Below, one piece after another: positions 38,395 through 46,705 of a DNA stretch of 64,000 nt. Origin of the DNA: JACCZX01 sp963829995 (GTDB lineage Bacteria > Pseudomonadota > Gammaproteobacteria > Burkholderiales > Burkholderiaceae_F); NCBI GenBank assembly GCA_963829995.1, contig CAWHKW010000014.1, positions 124,001 through 188,000 on the forward strand. The letters run 5' to 3'. The notes beneath the pieces are model-generated. The model was not told the DNA's origin, searched no databases, and saw only the letters and a program-made list of their open reading frames with translations. The position numbers were made by a program, and so were the translations under genes. Position 1 is the stretch's first letter; every line of letters starts with the position of its first letter.

Positions 38395-38422
38395 CGGCGT
38401 GATAAACCCAAGGAGACTCATC

Positions 38423-39409
38423 ATGACAATGCATCGCAGTTTGCGCGTCGGATTAGGTTGTTTGCTTGCGTGCGGTGCCTTGCTTGGTTCGCCGATCGCA
38501 CAAGCGCAGGCGTACCCGAACAAGCCGATCAAGATCATCGTTCCGTATCCGCCGGGCGGCACATCGGACATCCTGGCGCGCGCGATCGGGCAGAAGCTCA
38601 CCGATTCGCTGGGCCAAACGATCGTCGTCGAGAACAAGCCGGGCGCAAACGGCAACCTCGGCGCCGACTTCGTTTCGAAGAGCCCGCCCGATGGATACAC
38701 AGTGCTGCTCGCCGACATCGGCGCGCTTGCGATCAGCCCGAGCCTGTACAAACTTTCCTTTGACCCGGCGACCGACTTTTCGCCGGTGACGATGGTGGCG
38801 TACTCGCCGCACATCCTCGTCGTGCATCCGTCGGTTCCCGTGAACAACACCAAAGAGCTGATCACGCTGGCCAAGTCGAAGCCCGGCAAACTGAACTTCG
38901 CCGCATCGAGCGTCGGCAGCGCACCGCATCTGGCCGGTATCGAGTTCGCATCAAAGGCCGGTGTCGACTGGGCCTACATTCCGTACAAGGGTGGCGCGCA
39001 GGCGATCACCGACATGGCGGGCGGCCAGGCCGACGTGATGTTCAACGGCATGCTGGCGACCTACCCGCACGTGAAGAGCGGCAAGCTGAAGATCCTTGCG
39101 GTCTCAAGCAGCAAGCGGATGAGCGCGATTCCCGATGTGCCGACCGTCGCCGAATCCGCCGGACTCGCCGGTTTTCAAACCGGCTCGTGGCAAGGCGTGC
39201 TGGCGCCGCCCAATACACCGAAGGAAATCGTTGCACGCCTGGGCAGCGAAATCACGAAGATTTTGAACACGCCGGAGATGAAAGAGCGGCTTGAGGCGCA
39301 AGGAGCGGAGGTCTCGACCAATACGCCCGAGCAGCTTTCGACCTTCATTCGCGACGAGAAAGCGCGCTGGGCGCAAGTTGTCAAGACAGCAAACCTAAAA
39401 CTCGAATAG
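38423..39409 (+). CDS. Tripartite tricarboxylate transporter substrate-binding protein (Bug/TctC family)
   Basis: 328 residues. Signal peptide with cleavage after AQA, then PNKPIKIIVPYPPGGTSDIL, the Bug signature, and a central AYIPYKGGAQAITDMAGGQ. It binds organic acids in the periplasm; orphan members without TctA/TctB nearby, as here, are common in Burkholderiales. The ATG at 38423 follows AAGGAGA. It is flanked by the dehydratase and aldolase genes, suggesting a sugar acid or related ligand. Confidence 0.9.
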   Translation: MTMHRSLRVGLGCLLACGALLGSPIAQAQAYPNKPIKIIVPYPPGGTSDILARAIGQKLTDSLGQTIVVENKPGANGNLGADFVSKSPPDGYTVLLADIGALAISPSLYKLSFDPATDFSPVTMVAYSPHILVVHPSVPVNNTKELITLAKSKPGKLNFAASSVGSAPHLAGIEFASKAGVDWAYIPYKGGAQAITDMAGGQADVMFNGMLATYPHVKSGKLKILAVSSSKRMSAIPDVPTVAESAGLAGFQTGSWQGVLAPPNTPKEIVARLGSEITKILNTPEMKERLEAQGAEVSTNTPEQLSTFIRDEKARWAQVVKTANLKLE

Positions 39410-39417
39410 GAGACAGC

Positions 39418-40183
39418 GTGACCACCCTCGATACCCGCCTGCCTGGGCTGCTGAAGGGCAATAAACCGTTGTTCGGCATGTTCGTCGGCATCGCGAGTCC
39501 CGCGATCGTCGAAATGTGCGGGCACGCAGGATTCGACTTCGTGATACTCGACAACGAGCATGGCCCCGCCAGCATCGAAACCACCGAGCATCTGATACGT
39601 GCCGCGCGTTGTGTGAACGTCATTCCGATCGTGCGCACGCTCGAAGCCGATATCCTGCGCATCCTCGATATCGGCGCGTCCGGGATTCAGGTGCCGCAGG
39701 TGAACACGGCGGAACAGGCGCGCCGCATCGTGGCCGCGGCGAAGTATCCGCCGGTGGGCAACCGCGGCGCAGCGTTTTCACCGCGCGCCGCCGGCTATGG
39801 ATTCTTCGGCGGCCCGGCGCATGCCAAGGCGTCCAACGAAGGGATCGGCGTCATTCTGATGATCGAAACGCGCGAAGCGCTCGGACAATCTCGACGAAAT
39901 ACTGGCTGTGCCCGGTATCGATGCGCTGTTCATCGGTCCCAACGATTTGTCGTTCGCGATGGGACACGAAGGAAATCAGAAGCATCCGGACGTCATCGCG
40001 GCCATCGACGCGGCCATCACGAAAATCGCGCGCAGCAAAGTCGCCGCGGGCTTGATGACCATTCCGGTTGAAGACCAGCGCAAATATGCCGGCCTCGGTG
40101 CGCGCTATCTGACCACGCAAATCGCGGCCGTCATCGGCGGAGCGCTCAAGAGCACCGTCAACGCGATGCGCGCGCCGCATTGA
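39418..40183 (+). CDS. HpcH/HpaI family aldolase (frameshifted)
   Basis: About 254 residues after correction. The GTG at 39418 follows GGAGAC. The first frame has LFGMFVGIASPAIVEMCGHA, DFVILDNEHGPASIE, the metal ligand Glu in MIETREAL, and then breaks at GG 39883-39884. Reading one G gives DNLDEILAVPGIDALFIGPN and the second metal motif DLSFAMG to the end at 40183. These class II aldolases cleave 2-keto-3-deoxy or 4-hydroxy-2-oxo acids to pyruvate plus an aldehyde, matching the upstream dehydratase. Confidence 0.85.
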
Positions 40184-40430
40184 GGCTAATGATAGGAACG
40201 AACTTCACGATCGCTTCCGGCGCAAGAAGTTTTCTGCGGCGCCCACCATGGCAGCACGCAACGTTCGCGCGTCACTACCGTAAATTTGTGCGTTGCGTTT
40301 CTCCGATAGTTGTTATTTGGCAGCGTCATGCCGAAATCAATGACTTACAAACGCGAGCACTGCACCATGACCGTGTTAGGTATCAGCTTGTTGCTATCTA
40401 AAACACGTTAGCTGATCTCAACATGCCGCT

Positions 40431-40919
40431 ATGACCGAGAGCAAACCAAGCTACTTAGCAACGCTCATTACTGTCGGGGCGACGATCATCGTCGCAATTA
40501 TTTCCGGTGTATTTGCGATTCAGTCATCTGCCAAGCAAGCCACAGCAGAAAGAATTGCAACTTGCCAAGCCGAATACGTGAAGCGAGAAGAGCAAATCCG
40601 CGCTAAAGGAGCGGAATTTCTCAGTGGCGCGGCTGAGGTGTTCCTCAAAATAGAGCCCGACACCCCAATCCCAGTATCAGAGCTTCGGGCGCCTCTGGTC
40701 AAGACAGCGTTTGCGCTCGCCGCTTATGCTGATGCAGATCTTGCTAATCAATCAATGGCAGTCAGTACTGCATTTGACGATATTTGGGCTGCGGTTAAAG
40801 CCCATGGGCCTATGGAGCAAGAGCTGGAGAAAGCAAGGGCTGCGATACAAGAGTGGCAACATGTCTATCAGCGCCAGTTCACGAAGCTTCGGGTTCAGCG
40901 GGAAATCTGTTCGGAGTGA
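40431..40919 (+). CDS. Cassette 1: hypothetical single-pass membrane protein
   Basis: 162 residues. One N-terminal membrane helix (ATLITVGATIIVAIISGVFA) followed by a helical, charged domain that probably faces away from the membrane as a coiled coil. Base composition is visibly less GC-rich than the flanking operons. The ATG lies 17 bases after a GTTAGCT core and the stop is 9 bases before attC 1. No family was recognised. Confidence 0.65.
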   Translation: MTESKPSYLATLITVGATIIVAIISGVFAIQSSAKQATAERIATCQAEYVKREEQIRAKGAEFLSGAAEVFLKIEPDTPIPVSELRAPLVKTAFALAAYADADLANQSMAVSTAFDDIWAAVKAHGPMEQELEKARAAIQEWQHVYQRQFTKLRVQREICSE

Positions 40920-40928
40920 TTACATGAC

Positions 40929-40981
40929 GGCTAACCAGCGCTTGGAGAGCGACCTTCGGCACCTCAAGCGCAACGTTAGGC
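40929..40981 (+). mobile_element. attC site 1
   Basis: Left core GGCTAAC at 40929-40935 and right core GTTAGGC at 40975-40981. The internal arms GCGCTTGGAG and CTCAAGCGC pair with one extra G on the left arm, the extrahelical base expected in a single-stranded attC hairpin. Length 53 bases. Confidence 0.82.
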
Positions 40982-41006
40982 CTCGCAGACCACCCGCGGA
41001 GCATCT

Positions 41007-41315
41007 ATGCCAAAAGCGTACTGGGTCACGTGGTATCGAGCCATCAGGGACCAAGCGGCACATGCCAAGTACGCCGCCTTAGCTGGGCCAGCAATTCAGT
41101 CGAATGGCGGAACGTTTCTCGTGCGGGGCATGTCGTCGGCGGCGCCAGAAGGCATCACGAACGAGCGAGCCGTCGTTGTCGAGTTCGAAGGTCTCAGTCA
41201 GGCGCTCGCCGCCTACCAAAGCCTCGAGTACCAGGCCGCGCTGGCAGCGCTCGGTGAAACGGTTGAACGAGAAGTCCGCTTCTTTGAAGCAGCAGCTCCC
41301 GTACCTTCGCAATGA
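41007..41315 (+). CDS. Cassette 2: DUF1330 family protein
   Basis: 102 residues. AYWVTWYRAIRDQAAHAKYA, NGGTFLVRG and the VVEFEGLSQALAAYQSLEYQ run are the DUF1330 pattern, a small dimeric alpha-beta fold of unknown biochemical role. The ATG follows GCGGAGC. About 90 bases separate the stop from attC 2; they show no further gene. Confidence 0.82.
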   Translation: MPKAYWVTWYRAIRDQAAHAKYAALAGPAIQSNGGTFLVRGMSSAAPEGITNERAVVVEFEGLSQALAAYQSLEYQAALAALGETVEREVRFFEAAAPVPSQ

Positions 41316-41406
41316 AGGTCCACCCGTTCACTTCAGCATCGGACGCTTGCGTCATCACATCGGCGCACGCGTCTTCGTGCGCTTTCTGCTTCGCACCAAG
41401 AGCGAG

Positions 41407-41478
41407 ACCTAACCCTTCGCTCGAGCGGACGGCCAACGGCATGGCGCCGTCGTCCGCCGCTCAGCTCAAACGTTGGGC
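41407..41478 (+). mobile_element. attC site 2
   Basis: ACCTAAC at 41407-41413 and GTTGGGC at 41472-41478 bracket 58 bases containing GAGCGGACG and CGTCCGCCGCTC, which pair imperfectly. A second possible core GTTGAGT at 41489 follows. Length 72 bases. Confidence 0.78.
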
Positions 41479-41508
41479 TGCTTCGAACGTTGAGTCGGAG
41501 GAAGTGCT

Positions 41509-42156
41509 ATGACGCTGCCGAGCTTCGCGGGTCGATGGTTCCGCTGGAACGCAATTGCATGGCTGGTCGGATTCTTGCCGTACTCGTTCATCGCACATGG
41601 CATCACGGGTGGGCATGGGCCCAATCTCACGCCAGCGCAATATGCTGCTCATAGCACTGCGATGGCGGTCGCCGCAATCATCGTTGCAGGGGCACAGCGG
41701 CGAGCCCTGGCCGGTTACGTATCGCTTTCGTGGGCGCGCATCCCGCTTGCGGCAGCGGCATTCATTGCCGCCTCGTGGGCCGGTGACGCCATACCAGTGG
41801 ACTTCGACACGGATATCCTGATCGGTTTCCTTGCGCTGGGATGCGTGGTCTGGCTCGGGGCCATTCCGCTCAAAGGTCATCCGCGGGCTGCCGCCGTCGC
41901 CGTTCTCAGTTTTCCGCTGGCCAGCTTCGTCATCGAGCTCAGTTTGATCACCATAGTCTCGCTGCTGGGTTTCACTCCGGACCTGCAAGCGAAAGAATGG
42001 CAGCACGCGATCTTTTGGATCACCGTAGGCGGGGGCAGCGGACTCCTTGGCGGGTGGTGGAGCGGGTTGGCTCTCTCGAGGATGCTTCAGCCGGCAGCGC
42101 GACCGAACGCAGCCCAACAAGGGCTTGCAGCCGACGCAGCTTCGCCGCGCGGCTGA
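41509..42156 (+). CDS. Cassette 3: hypothetical multi-pass membrane protein
   Basis: 215 residues with about five or six hydrophobic segments. The family was not recognised. A Gly-rich GGGSGLLGGWWSG stretch precedes the C-terminus. The last 15 codons lie inside attC 3, so the C-terminal residues (AQQGLAADAASPRG) are attC-encoded. The ATG at 41509 has GGAGGAAG upstream. Confidence 0.72.
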   Translation: MTLPSFAGRWFRWNAIAWLVGFLPYSFIAHGITGGHGPNLTPAQYAAHSTAMAVAAIIVAGAQRRALAGYVSLSWARIPLAAAAFIAASWAGDAIPVDFDTDILIGFLALGCVVWLGAIPLKGHPRAAAVAVLSFPLASFVIELSLITIVSLLGFTPDLQAKEWQHAIFWITVGGGSGLLGGWWSGLALSRMLQPAARPNAAQQGLAADAASPRG

Positions 42157-42171
42157 AGCCGGGCGTTAGAC
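42112..42171 (+). mobile_element. attC site 3
   Basis: GCCCAAC at 42112-42118 and GTTAGAC at 42165-42171. The arms GGCTTGCAGCCG and CGGCTGAAGCC pair with one extra G on the left arm, again the extrahelical base. Overlaps the 3' end of the cassette 3 gene. Length 60 bases. Confidence 0.82.
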
Positions 42172-42429
42172 GGCGAATGCAGTTGCTTCATCCACCGCAG
42201 TGCAGTCTTCGTAGCGTCAGCAACTCCGCCTTCGGCGCAGCTGCAATACAGGCTTCGCTCGCGCTACTTTCGTCACCGAGTCGCCGGCAAAGCTGCCAAG
42301 CACTTCGTCGCGCATATTGCAGCGCAGGGTCGGGCGGGGCTGTCCGCCGGTCTCCCTAGTTTTCTCATCGACAGTGTCGCCGGGCGCGCCTACTATGAAG
42401 GGGCCCGCCACGACGAAAGAACACCTCCC

Positions 42430-44136
42430 ATGGGCCGCCCCAAACACCTCGCGCCAGCGCGTACCCGCACCAGCCGCCGCGATTTTTTCAAGCGCTCAGG
42501 CTCCGCCGCTGCTGCGTTCGCCTCGGCCGTCACGTTGCCGCTGGTGCCAGGCACGGCACCGGCCGCGGGCCCCTTGTTCCAGCATGGCGTGGCTAGCGGC
42601 GACCCGCTTGCCGACCGCGTGATCCTTTGGACACGCGTTACGTCGCAATCGCCGCGACGCACGGTGGGCGTGCGCTGGCTCGTCGCACGCGATGCGCAGT
42701 TGCGCGAGGTCGTGCTGCGCGGTCACGCCGAAACCAGCGCCGAGCGCGACTTCACCGTCAAGGTCGATGCCGTCGGTCTGAGCCCGGGCAGCACCTACTA
42801 CTACCGCTTCTTCTCCGAGAACGAGGCTTCGCCGATCGGCCGCACGCGCACGCTGCCGGTGGGCGCCACGTCGCACCTGCGCATCGCGGTGGCGAGTTGC
42901 TCCAACCACGCGGCGGGCCTGTTCAACGCCTACCGCCGCATCGCCGAACGGGCCGACCTCGACTTCGTGCTGCACTTGGGCGACTACACCTACGAGACCG
43001 GCCCGGGGGCGTTTCCCAACGAGGTGCGCGTGCCCGAACCCCCGGTCGAGACCATCACGCTGTCCGACTACCGCACGCGGCACGCGCAGTACAAGCGCGA
43101 CACCGACCTGCAGGAGGTGCATCGCCAGCATCCGATGATCTGCATCTGGGACGATGGCGAGATCACCAACAACGCGTGGCGCGACGGCGCCCTCAACCAC
43201 ACCGAAGGCGCCGAAGGTGCCTGGACCGAGCGCGTGGCGATGAGCCTGAAGGCCTACTACGAGTGGATGCCGGTGCGCCAGGTGGACCCGGCGCAGCCGC
43301 GCCGCAATGAGCGCGCCTTCCGCATCGGCGACCTGGTCGATCTGCTGATGCTCGAAGAGCGCCTGTCGGCACGCTCGCAGCAGTTGCCCGCGACCATCAC
43401 CATCCCCGGGTTTCTCGTCCCCGCCTTCGCGCAGGTCGGGCCGTTCGCAAACCCGTCGCGCACCCTGCTCGGTGCCGAGCAGGAGGCTTGGCTCGCGGCG
43501 CGCCTGCGCGGCTCGAATGCACGCTGGAAGTTGCTCGGCCAGCAGGTCATGTTCGCGCAGCTCAAGGCGCTGGGACTGCCCCTGGCCTCCCCCCCTCCCG
43601 CCCCACCCGGCGGCCTGTTCCTCAACCCGGACCAGTGGGACGGCTACCAGCCGGCGCGCGATCGCGTCTATGCCGTGCTCAAGGGCGACGCGACGCACGC
43701 CCCGGTAAGCGATGTCGTGATCCTCACCGGCGACCTTCACAGCTCGTGGGCCGCCGACCTCACGCAGGATCCCAACAACCCGGATGTCGCCACCGGCGGG
43801 TACGTCCCCGCCAACGGCAACGGCTCGCGCGCGGTGGAATTCGTCGGCACCTCGATCAGTTCACCCGGCCTGCCAGACCCCACGGGCTCCACCGCCGCGC
43901 TGTTGCGCACGATCAACCCGCACTTCAAGTACATCGACTTGAACCAGCGCGGCTACATGCTGCTCGACGTCACGCGCGAGCGCGCGGTATGCGAATGGTG
44001 GTTCGTCGACAGCGTGGTCGCGCCATCGAACGTGCAGACCCTGGGCACCGCGTTCGAGGTACAGCACGGCAGTAACCGGCTCGTGCCCTCCGCGATGACG
44101 GCGGCGCGCACGAACCCACCGCCACCCGCGCCCTGA
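42430..44136 (+). CDS. Alkaline phosphatase D (PhoD) family phosphodiesterase/phosphatase, Tat-exported
   Basis: 568 residues. The N-terminus has a twin-arginine motif (TSRRDFFK) and a hydrophobic core ending near APAAG. A PhoD N-terminal domain (GVASGDPLADRVILWTRV) precedes the metallophosphatase core (VASCSNHAAGLFNAYR, LHLGDYTYE, LTGDLHSSW). It hydrolyses phosphate mono/diesters in the periplasm using Fe/Ca. It lies between attC 3 and a GTTAGGT core; at about 2.1 kb the unit is large for a cassette, and its GC content looks higher than its neighbours. It may be a cassette or a later insertion. Confidence 0.86.
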   Translation: MGRPKHLAPARTRTSRRDFFKRSGSAAAAFASAVTLPLVPGTAPAAGPLFQHGVASGDPLADRVILWTRVTSQSPRRTVGVRWLVARDAQLREVVLRGHAETSAERDFTVKVDAVGLSPGSTYYYRFFSENEASPIGRTRTLPVGATSHLRIAVASCSNHAAGLFNAYRRIAERADLDFVLHLGDYTYETGPGAFPNEVRVPEPPVETITLSDYRTRHAQYKRDTDLQEVHRQHPMICIWDDGEITNNAWRDGALNHTEGAEGAWTERVAMSLKAYYEWMPVRQVDPAQPRRNERAFRIGDLVDLLMLEERLSARSQQLPATITIPGFLVPAFAQVGPFANPSRTLLGAEQEAWLAARLRGSNARWKLLGQQVMFAQLKALGLPLASPPPAPPGGLFLNPDQWDGYQPARDRVYAVLKGDATHAPVSDVVILTGDLHSSWAADLTQDPNNPDVATGGYVPANGNGSRAVEFVGTSISSPGLPDPTGSTAALLRTINPHFKYIDLNQRGYMLLDVTRERAVCEWWFVDSVVAPSNVQTLGTAFEVQHGSNRLVPSAMTAARTNPPPPAP

Positions 44137-44169
44137 ACGCGCTCGGGGTGCGCCGCGCTGCCGCGAGGT

Positions 44170-44226
44170 CGTGAACCGATCTTCTTCGACGCGCTGCGCG
44201 TGAAGATGCGTGAGGACGCGGTGCGC
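44170..44226 (+). pseudogene. IS256-family transposase remnant
   Basis: One frame of these 57 bases reads REPIFFDALRVKMREDAVR, which resembles the first-catalytic-Asp region of IS256/MULE transposases (typically VVFFDALRVKIREDG). There is no longer frame around it. It abuts the GTTAGGT core at 44237. The match is short, so recognition rests on this motif alone. Confidence 0.5.
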
Positions 44227-44236
44227 TGCTTGCGAC

Positions 44237-44243
44237 GTTAGGT
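44237..44243 (+). mobile_element. Isolated attC right core (site 4, left half not found)
   Basis: GTTAGGT matches the GTTRRRY core and sits 45 bases before the RidA start, where an attC right end is expected. No convincing RYYYAAC partner or pairing arms were found upstream; the transposase remnant occupies that space, so the site may have been damaged. Confidence 0.5.
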
Positions 44244-44288
44244 CTCAGAGAACCGGCTCTCCCTTACCGACCAACCGCGAGGAAGCAA

Positions 44289-44669
44289 GTGGCTCGCCAA
44301 ATCGTCTTCACGCCAAAGGCCGCCAAGCCACCCTCGACGTACAGCCAGGCCGTCAAAGCAGCCGGCCTGGTCTTCGTCTCAGGCACGGCGCCAACTGATC
44401 CAGCCACCGGGGCTATCAAGGGCGCAACCATTCAGGAGCAGACGCGCCAGTGCCTGACCAACATACAAGCGATCCTTGAAGAAGCAGGCAGTTCGTTAGA
44501 CAAGATCGTCAGCGTCACAATCGTGCTGGCGGACGAAGACGATTTCGCTGGCATGAACGAGGAGTGGCTCAAGTCGTTCCCTTCCAATCCGCCAGCGCGC
44601 CAAGGTGCCAAGCTGCCTGCCCGCATTCCTGGTCTGAAGGTCTCCATTGCGGCAATCGCTGAGGCCTAA
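44289..44669 (+). CDS. Cassette: RidA family protein
   Basis: 126 residues of the RidA/YjgF/YER057c family, enamine/imine deaminases. SYSQAVKAAGLVFVSGTAP (written PPSTYSQAVKAAG here), QTRQCLTNIQAILEEAGSS and the C-terminal IPGLKVSIAAIA match. The usual catalytic Arg region is VARLPARIPG-like (KLPARIPGLKVSI). The start is a GTG at 44289 with AGGAAG upstream. Its TAA is supplied by the GCCTAAC box of attC 5. Confidence 0.86.
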   Translation: MARQIVFTPKAAKPPSTYSQAVKAAGLVFVSGTAPTDPATGAIKGATIQEQTRQCLTNIQAILEEAGSSLDKIVSVTIVLADEDDFAGMNEEWLKSFPSNPPARQGAKLPARIPGLKVSIAAIAEA

Positions 44670-44741
44670 CCTTTCCATCGAGCGGACGTCCTCAGGCAAG
44701 CTGCGCTTGCCTGTGGCCGCCGCTCATGTCAAACGTTAGGC
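44664..44741 (+). mobile_element. attC site 5
   Basis: GCCTAAC at 44664-44670 and GTTAGGC at 44735-44741 are perfectly complementary cores. Inside are GAGCGG/CCGCTC and a perfect CAGGCAAGC/GCTTGCCTG stem with a TGC loop. Length 78 bases; the clearest site in the array. Confidence 0.9.
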
Positions 44742-44755
44742 CGCACGAGGAGAGC

Positions 44756-45043
44756 ATGGCGAACGAACCGTTGTCGGATGGTTTTCAAAAGGCAGCCGAA
44801 TCGTTCAGAGCGGCGGCCGAGAAGGCTACTGATCCAGCTGCGAAGGCAGATCTACTCGAAACCGCTGACAAGATGCAGCAAGTGCACGACAAGGCCCATG
44901 CAACCTGGGCGCAGGTCCAGAAAACTGACAATCAGTTGCGTACTGCTATGACTCCCGGCTATATGACGAAAACATTTTGGATCTTAATTGGAGTGACATT
45001 GCTGATCTTCGCGTTCTTCACCTGGCTTCTGTATGCAGCCTAA
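44756..45043 (+). CDS. Cassette: small tail-anchored membrane protein
   Basis: 95 residues. A charged helical N-terminal part (KAAESFRAAAEKATDPAAKA) is followed by a single C-terminal membrane helix (FWILIGVTLLIFAFFTWLLY), so it is probably tail-anchored in the inner membrane. The ATG at 44756 follows GAGGAGAGC; an ATG at 44726 within attC 5 is not used by this reasoning. The TAA comes from the GCCTAAC box of attC 6. No family was recognised. Confidence 0.72.
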   Translation: MANEPLSDGFQKAAESFRAAAEKATDPAAKADLLETADKMQQVHDKAHATWAQVQKTDNQLRTAMTPGYMTKTFWILIGVTLLIFAFFTWLLYAA

Positions 45044-45118
45044 CCACGCAGTGGAGCAGACGTTTAGTCAGCGGCGCTTCGCGCCGCCAAGCAACGCTGC
45101 TCATTGCGGACGTTAGCC
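45038..45118 (+). mobile_element. attC site 6
   Basis: GCCTAAC at 45038-45044 and GTTAGCC at 45112-45118. Inner pairing GAGCAG/CTGCTC and a perfect GCGGCGC-TTC-GCGCCGC stem. Length 81 bases. Confidence 0.88.
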
Positions 45119-45123
45119 GCTCC

Positions 45124-45492
45124 ATGCCAATCGTCGACGTCGAGTTTGTGTGCGACTCCCAAGCCGAACTGGCCTGTGCATCGGCGAGCGAACTTGCAGC
45201 AGCGGTGGGCCGCGCGCTTGGTACGCCGCCTGGGCGCACGTGGATGCGCCTCCGAATGCTCTCCGCTCAGTTCTACGCCGAAAACGAGGCCGCTCTTTCT
45301 TCGGCAGAACTTCCTGTGTTTGTCACCGTGCTGCATGCTCGACCGCCCGTTGGTCCAGCCCTGGCAGCCGAGGTCGCGGCGCTCACAGCAACGGTAGCCG
45401 CATGCGTCGGTCGCCCACCTGAACGAGTGCACGTCCAGTACGCCCCTGCGGCAGCCGGTCGACAAGCGTTTGGAGGGGTGCTTGTTGAGTAG
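45124..45492 (+). CDS. Cassette: tautomerase superfamily-like protein
   Basis: 122 residues. It starts MPIVDVEF, giving the N-terminal Pro that is the catalytic base in the 4-oxalocrotonate tautomerase/MIF superfamily, and continues with TWMRLRMLSAQFYAEN and a second half ending VHVQYAPAAAGRQAFGG, consistent with two beta-alpha-beta units. The ATG is 6 bases after attC 6. The next gene begins 10 bases after its stop without an attC, so the two share a cassette. Confidence 0.72.
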   Translation: MPIVDVEFVCDSQAELACASASELAAAVGRALGTPPGRTWMRLRMLSAQFYAENEAALSSAELPVFVTVLHARPPVGPALAAEVAALTATVAACVGRPPERVHVQYAPAAAGRQAFGGVLVE

Positions 45493-45502
45493 CTGTCATC
45501 GA

Positions 45503-45952
45503 ATGAGCGCCGTGAAGTTTCGCGAGATCACTGCCGCCGACGTGCCAGCGCTTTTCTATGTTCGTCCGAGAACGCGCGAGAACAAGATGACGCTTGAGGA
45601 ACTGCAACGACTCGGCATCAACCCGCAGAGCGTCACGGCAAGCTTCGACAAGTCCACCAAGGGTTGGGTGTGCGACGACTCCGACCGGGTCGTCGCGTTC
45701 TCGATGGCCGATCGCGCGACGGGAGAATTCCTGGTCATCGCCGTGCTTCCGGAGTACGAGGGAAAAGGCGTCGGCGGCAGGCTGATGGCCCTGGCCGAGG
45801 AATGGCTCGCGGCATCAGGCTGCAAGCGAGCGTGGCTCACGACGGATCTCGATACCACGCTTCGCGCTTACGGCTTCTATCGCAAACGGGGCTGGACCGA
45901 CTGGAAGATCGAAAGAGGCCTACGGTGGATGGAGCTAAGCCTTTCTCCATGA
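45503..45952 (+). CDS. Cassette: GNAT family N-acetyltransferase
   Basis: 149 residues. FREITAADVPALFYVRPRTR at the start, VIAVLPEYEGKGVGGRLM (acetyl-CoA loop) and YGFYRKRGWTDWKI near the end are standard GNAT elements. The substrate is unknown. It shares its cassette with the tautomerase-like gene; its stop is one base before attC 7. Confidence 0.86.
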   Translation: MSAVKFREITAADVPALFYVRPRTRENKMTLEELQRLGINPQSVTASFDKSTKGWVCDDSDRVVAFSMADRATGEFLVIAVLPEYEGKGVGGRLMALAEEWLAASGCKRAWLTTDLDTTLRAYGFYRKRGWTDWKIERGLRWMELSLSP

Positions 45953-45953
45953 C

Positions 45954-46049
45954 AGCTAACAACACGTTCGAGCAGACTGGGGAACATCGAGGGCCGCCAC
46001 TGGCCGCGGCACGGTCATCGTGGTCGGCCGCTCGACTCGGTCGTTAGCC
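45954..46049 (+). mobile_element. attC site 7
   Basis: AGCTAAC at 45954-45960 and GTTAGCC at 46043-46049, with TTCGAGC and GCTCGA arms and a GGCCGCC...GGTCGGCC inner region. Length 96 bases. Confidence 0.78.
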
Positions 46050-46069
46050 GCCACAGAAAGGATTAGTCT

Positions 46070-46705
46070 GTGAAGCTCATCGGTATGCTCGATTCGCCCT
46101 ACGTCCGCCGTGTGGCCATCTCCCTGCAGCTTCTCGGCCTCCGCTTCGAGCATCAATCGCTTTCCGTCTTCCGCACGTTTTCCCAGTTCCAGCAGATCAA
46201 TCCGGTTGTCAAAGCTCCTACGTTCGTCTGCGACGACGGTGAAATCCTGATGGACTCCACGTTGATCCTGGAATACGCAGAGGCGCTTGCCCACCCCCGC
46301 ACTCTGGTGCCTTCTGGACTCAGGGAGCTTCAGCGCGAACTGCGCATCATCGCGCTCGCGTTGGCCGCGTGCGAGAAGTGTGTTCAGGTCATCTACGAAG
46401 GCGCGCTACGGCCGCCCGAGAAAGTGCATGAGCCCTGGGTAGCTCGCATTACGGGTCAAATGCTCGCGGCTTACGAAGCACTCGAGAACGAACTCGCCCG
46501 CCGTCCGCTGACCGTCACAAGTTCTGGCATCACCCAAGCAGGTGTCACTACAGCGGTCTGCTGGCACTTCACGCAGCAATCCCGTCCTGAGGTTGTGCCA
46601 GCAACCCACTTTCCATCCCTTGTTGCGTTCTCCGAGAAGGCCGAAGCGCTACCCGAGTTCAGAGCCACGCCTCATGGCGACAGCACCTACTCCGGTGGCG
46701 GCTAA
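46070..46705 (+). CDS. Cassette: glutathione S-transferase family protein
   Basis: 211 residues. Thioredoxin-like N-terminal domain (IGMLDSPYVRRVAISL, then VKAPTFVCDDGEILMDSTLI with the glutathione-contacting Pro and DS) and an all-helical C-terminal domain. The active-site Ser/Cys position is SPY. The start is GTG at 46070 after GGATTAG. Its TAA comes from GGCTAAC of the truncated attC 8. Confidence 0.86.
   Translation: MKLIGMLDSPYVRRVAISLQLLGLRFEHQSLSVFRTFSQFQQINPVVKAPTFVCDDGEILMDSTLILEYAEALAHPRTLVPSGLRELQRELRIIALALAACEKCVQVIYEGALRPPEKVHEPWVARITGQMLAAYEALENELARRPLTVTSSGITQAGVTTAVCWHFTQQSRPEVVPATHFPSLVAFSEKAEALPEFRATPHGDSTYSGGG

Noticed and set aside
40371..40383. GTTAGGT at 40375 as a further attC or attI core
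   Set aside because: No paired left core or arms were found upstream, and no integrase lies next to it, so an attI call is not supported.
41312..41512. A 66-codon frame running through attC 2
   Set aside because: Its C-terminal half is simply translated attC sequence, and it has no ribosome-binding site of its own.
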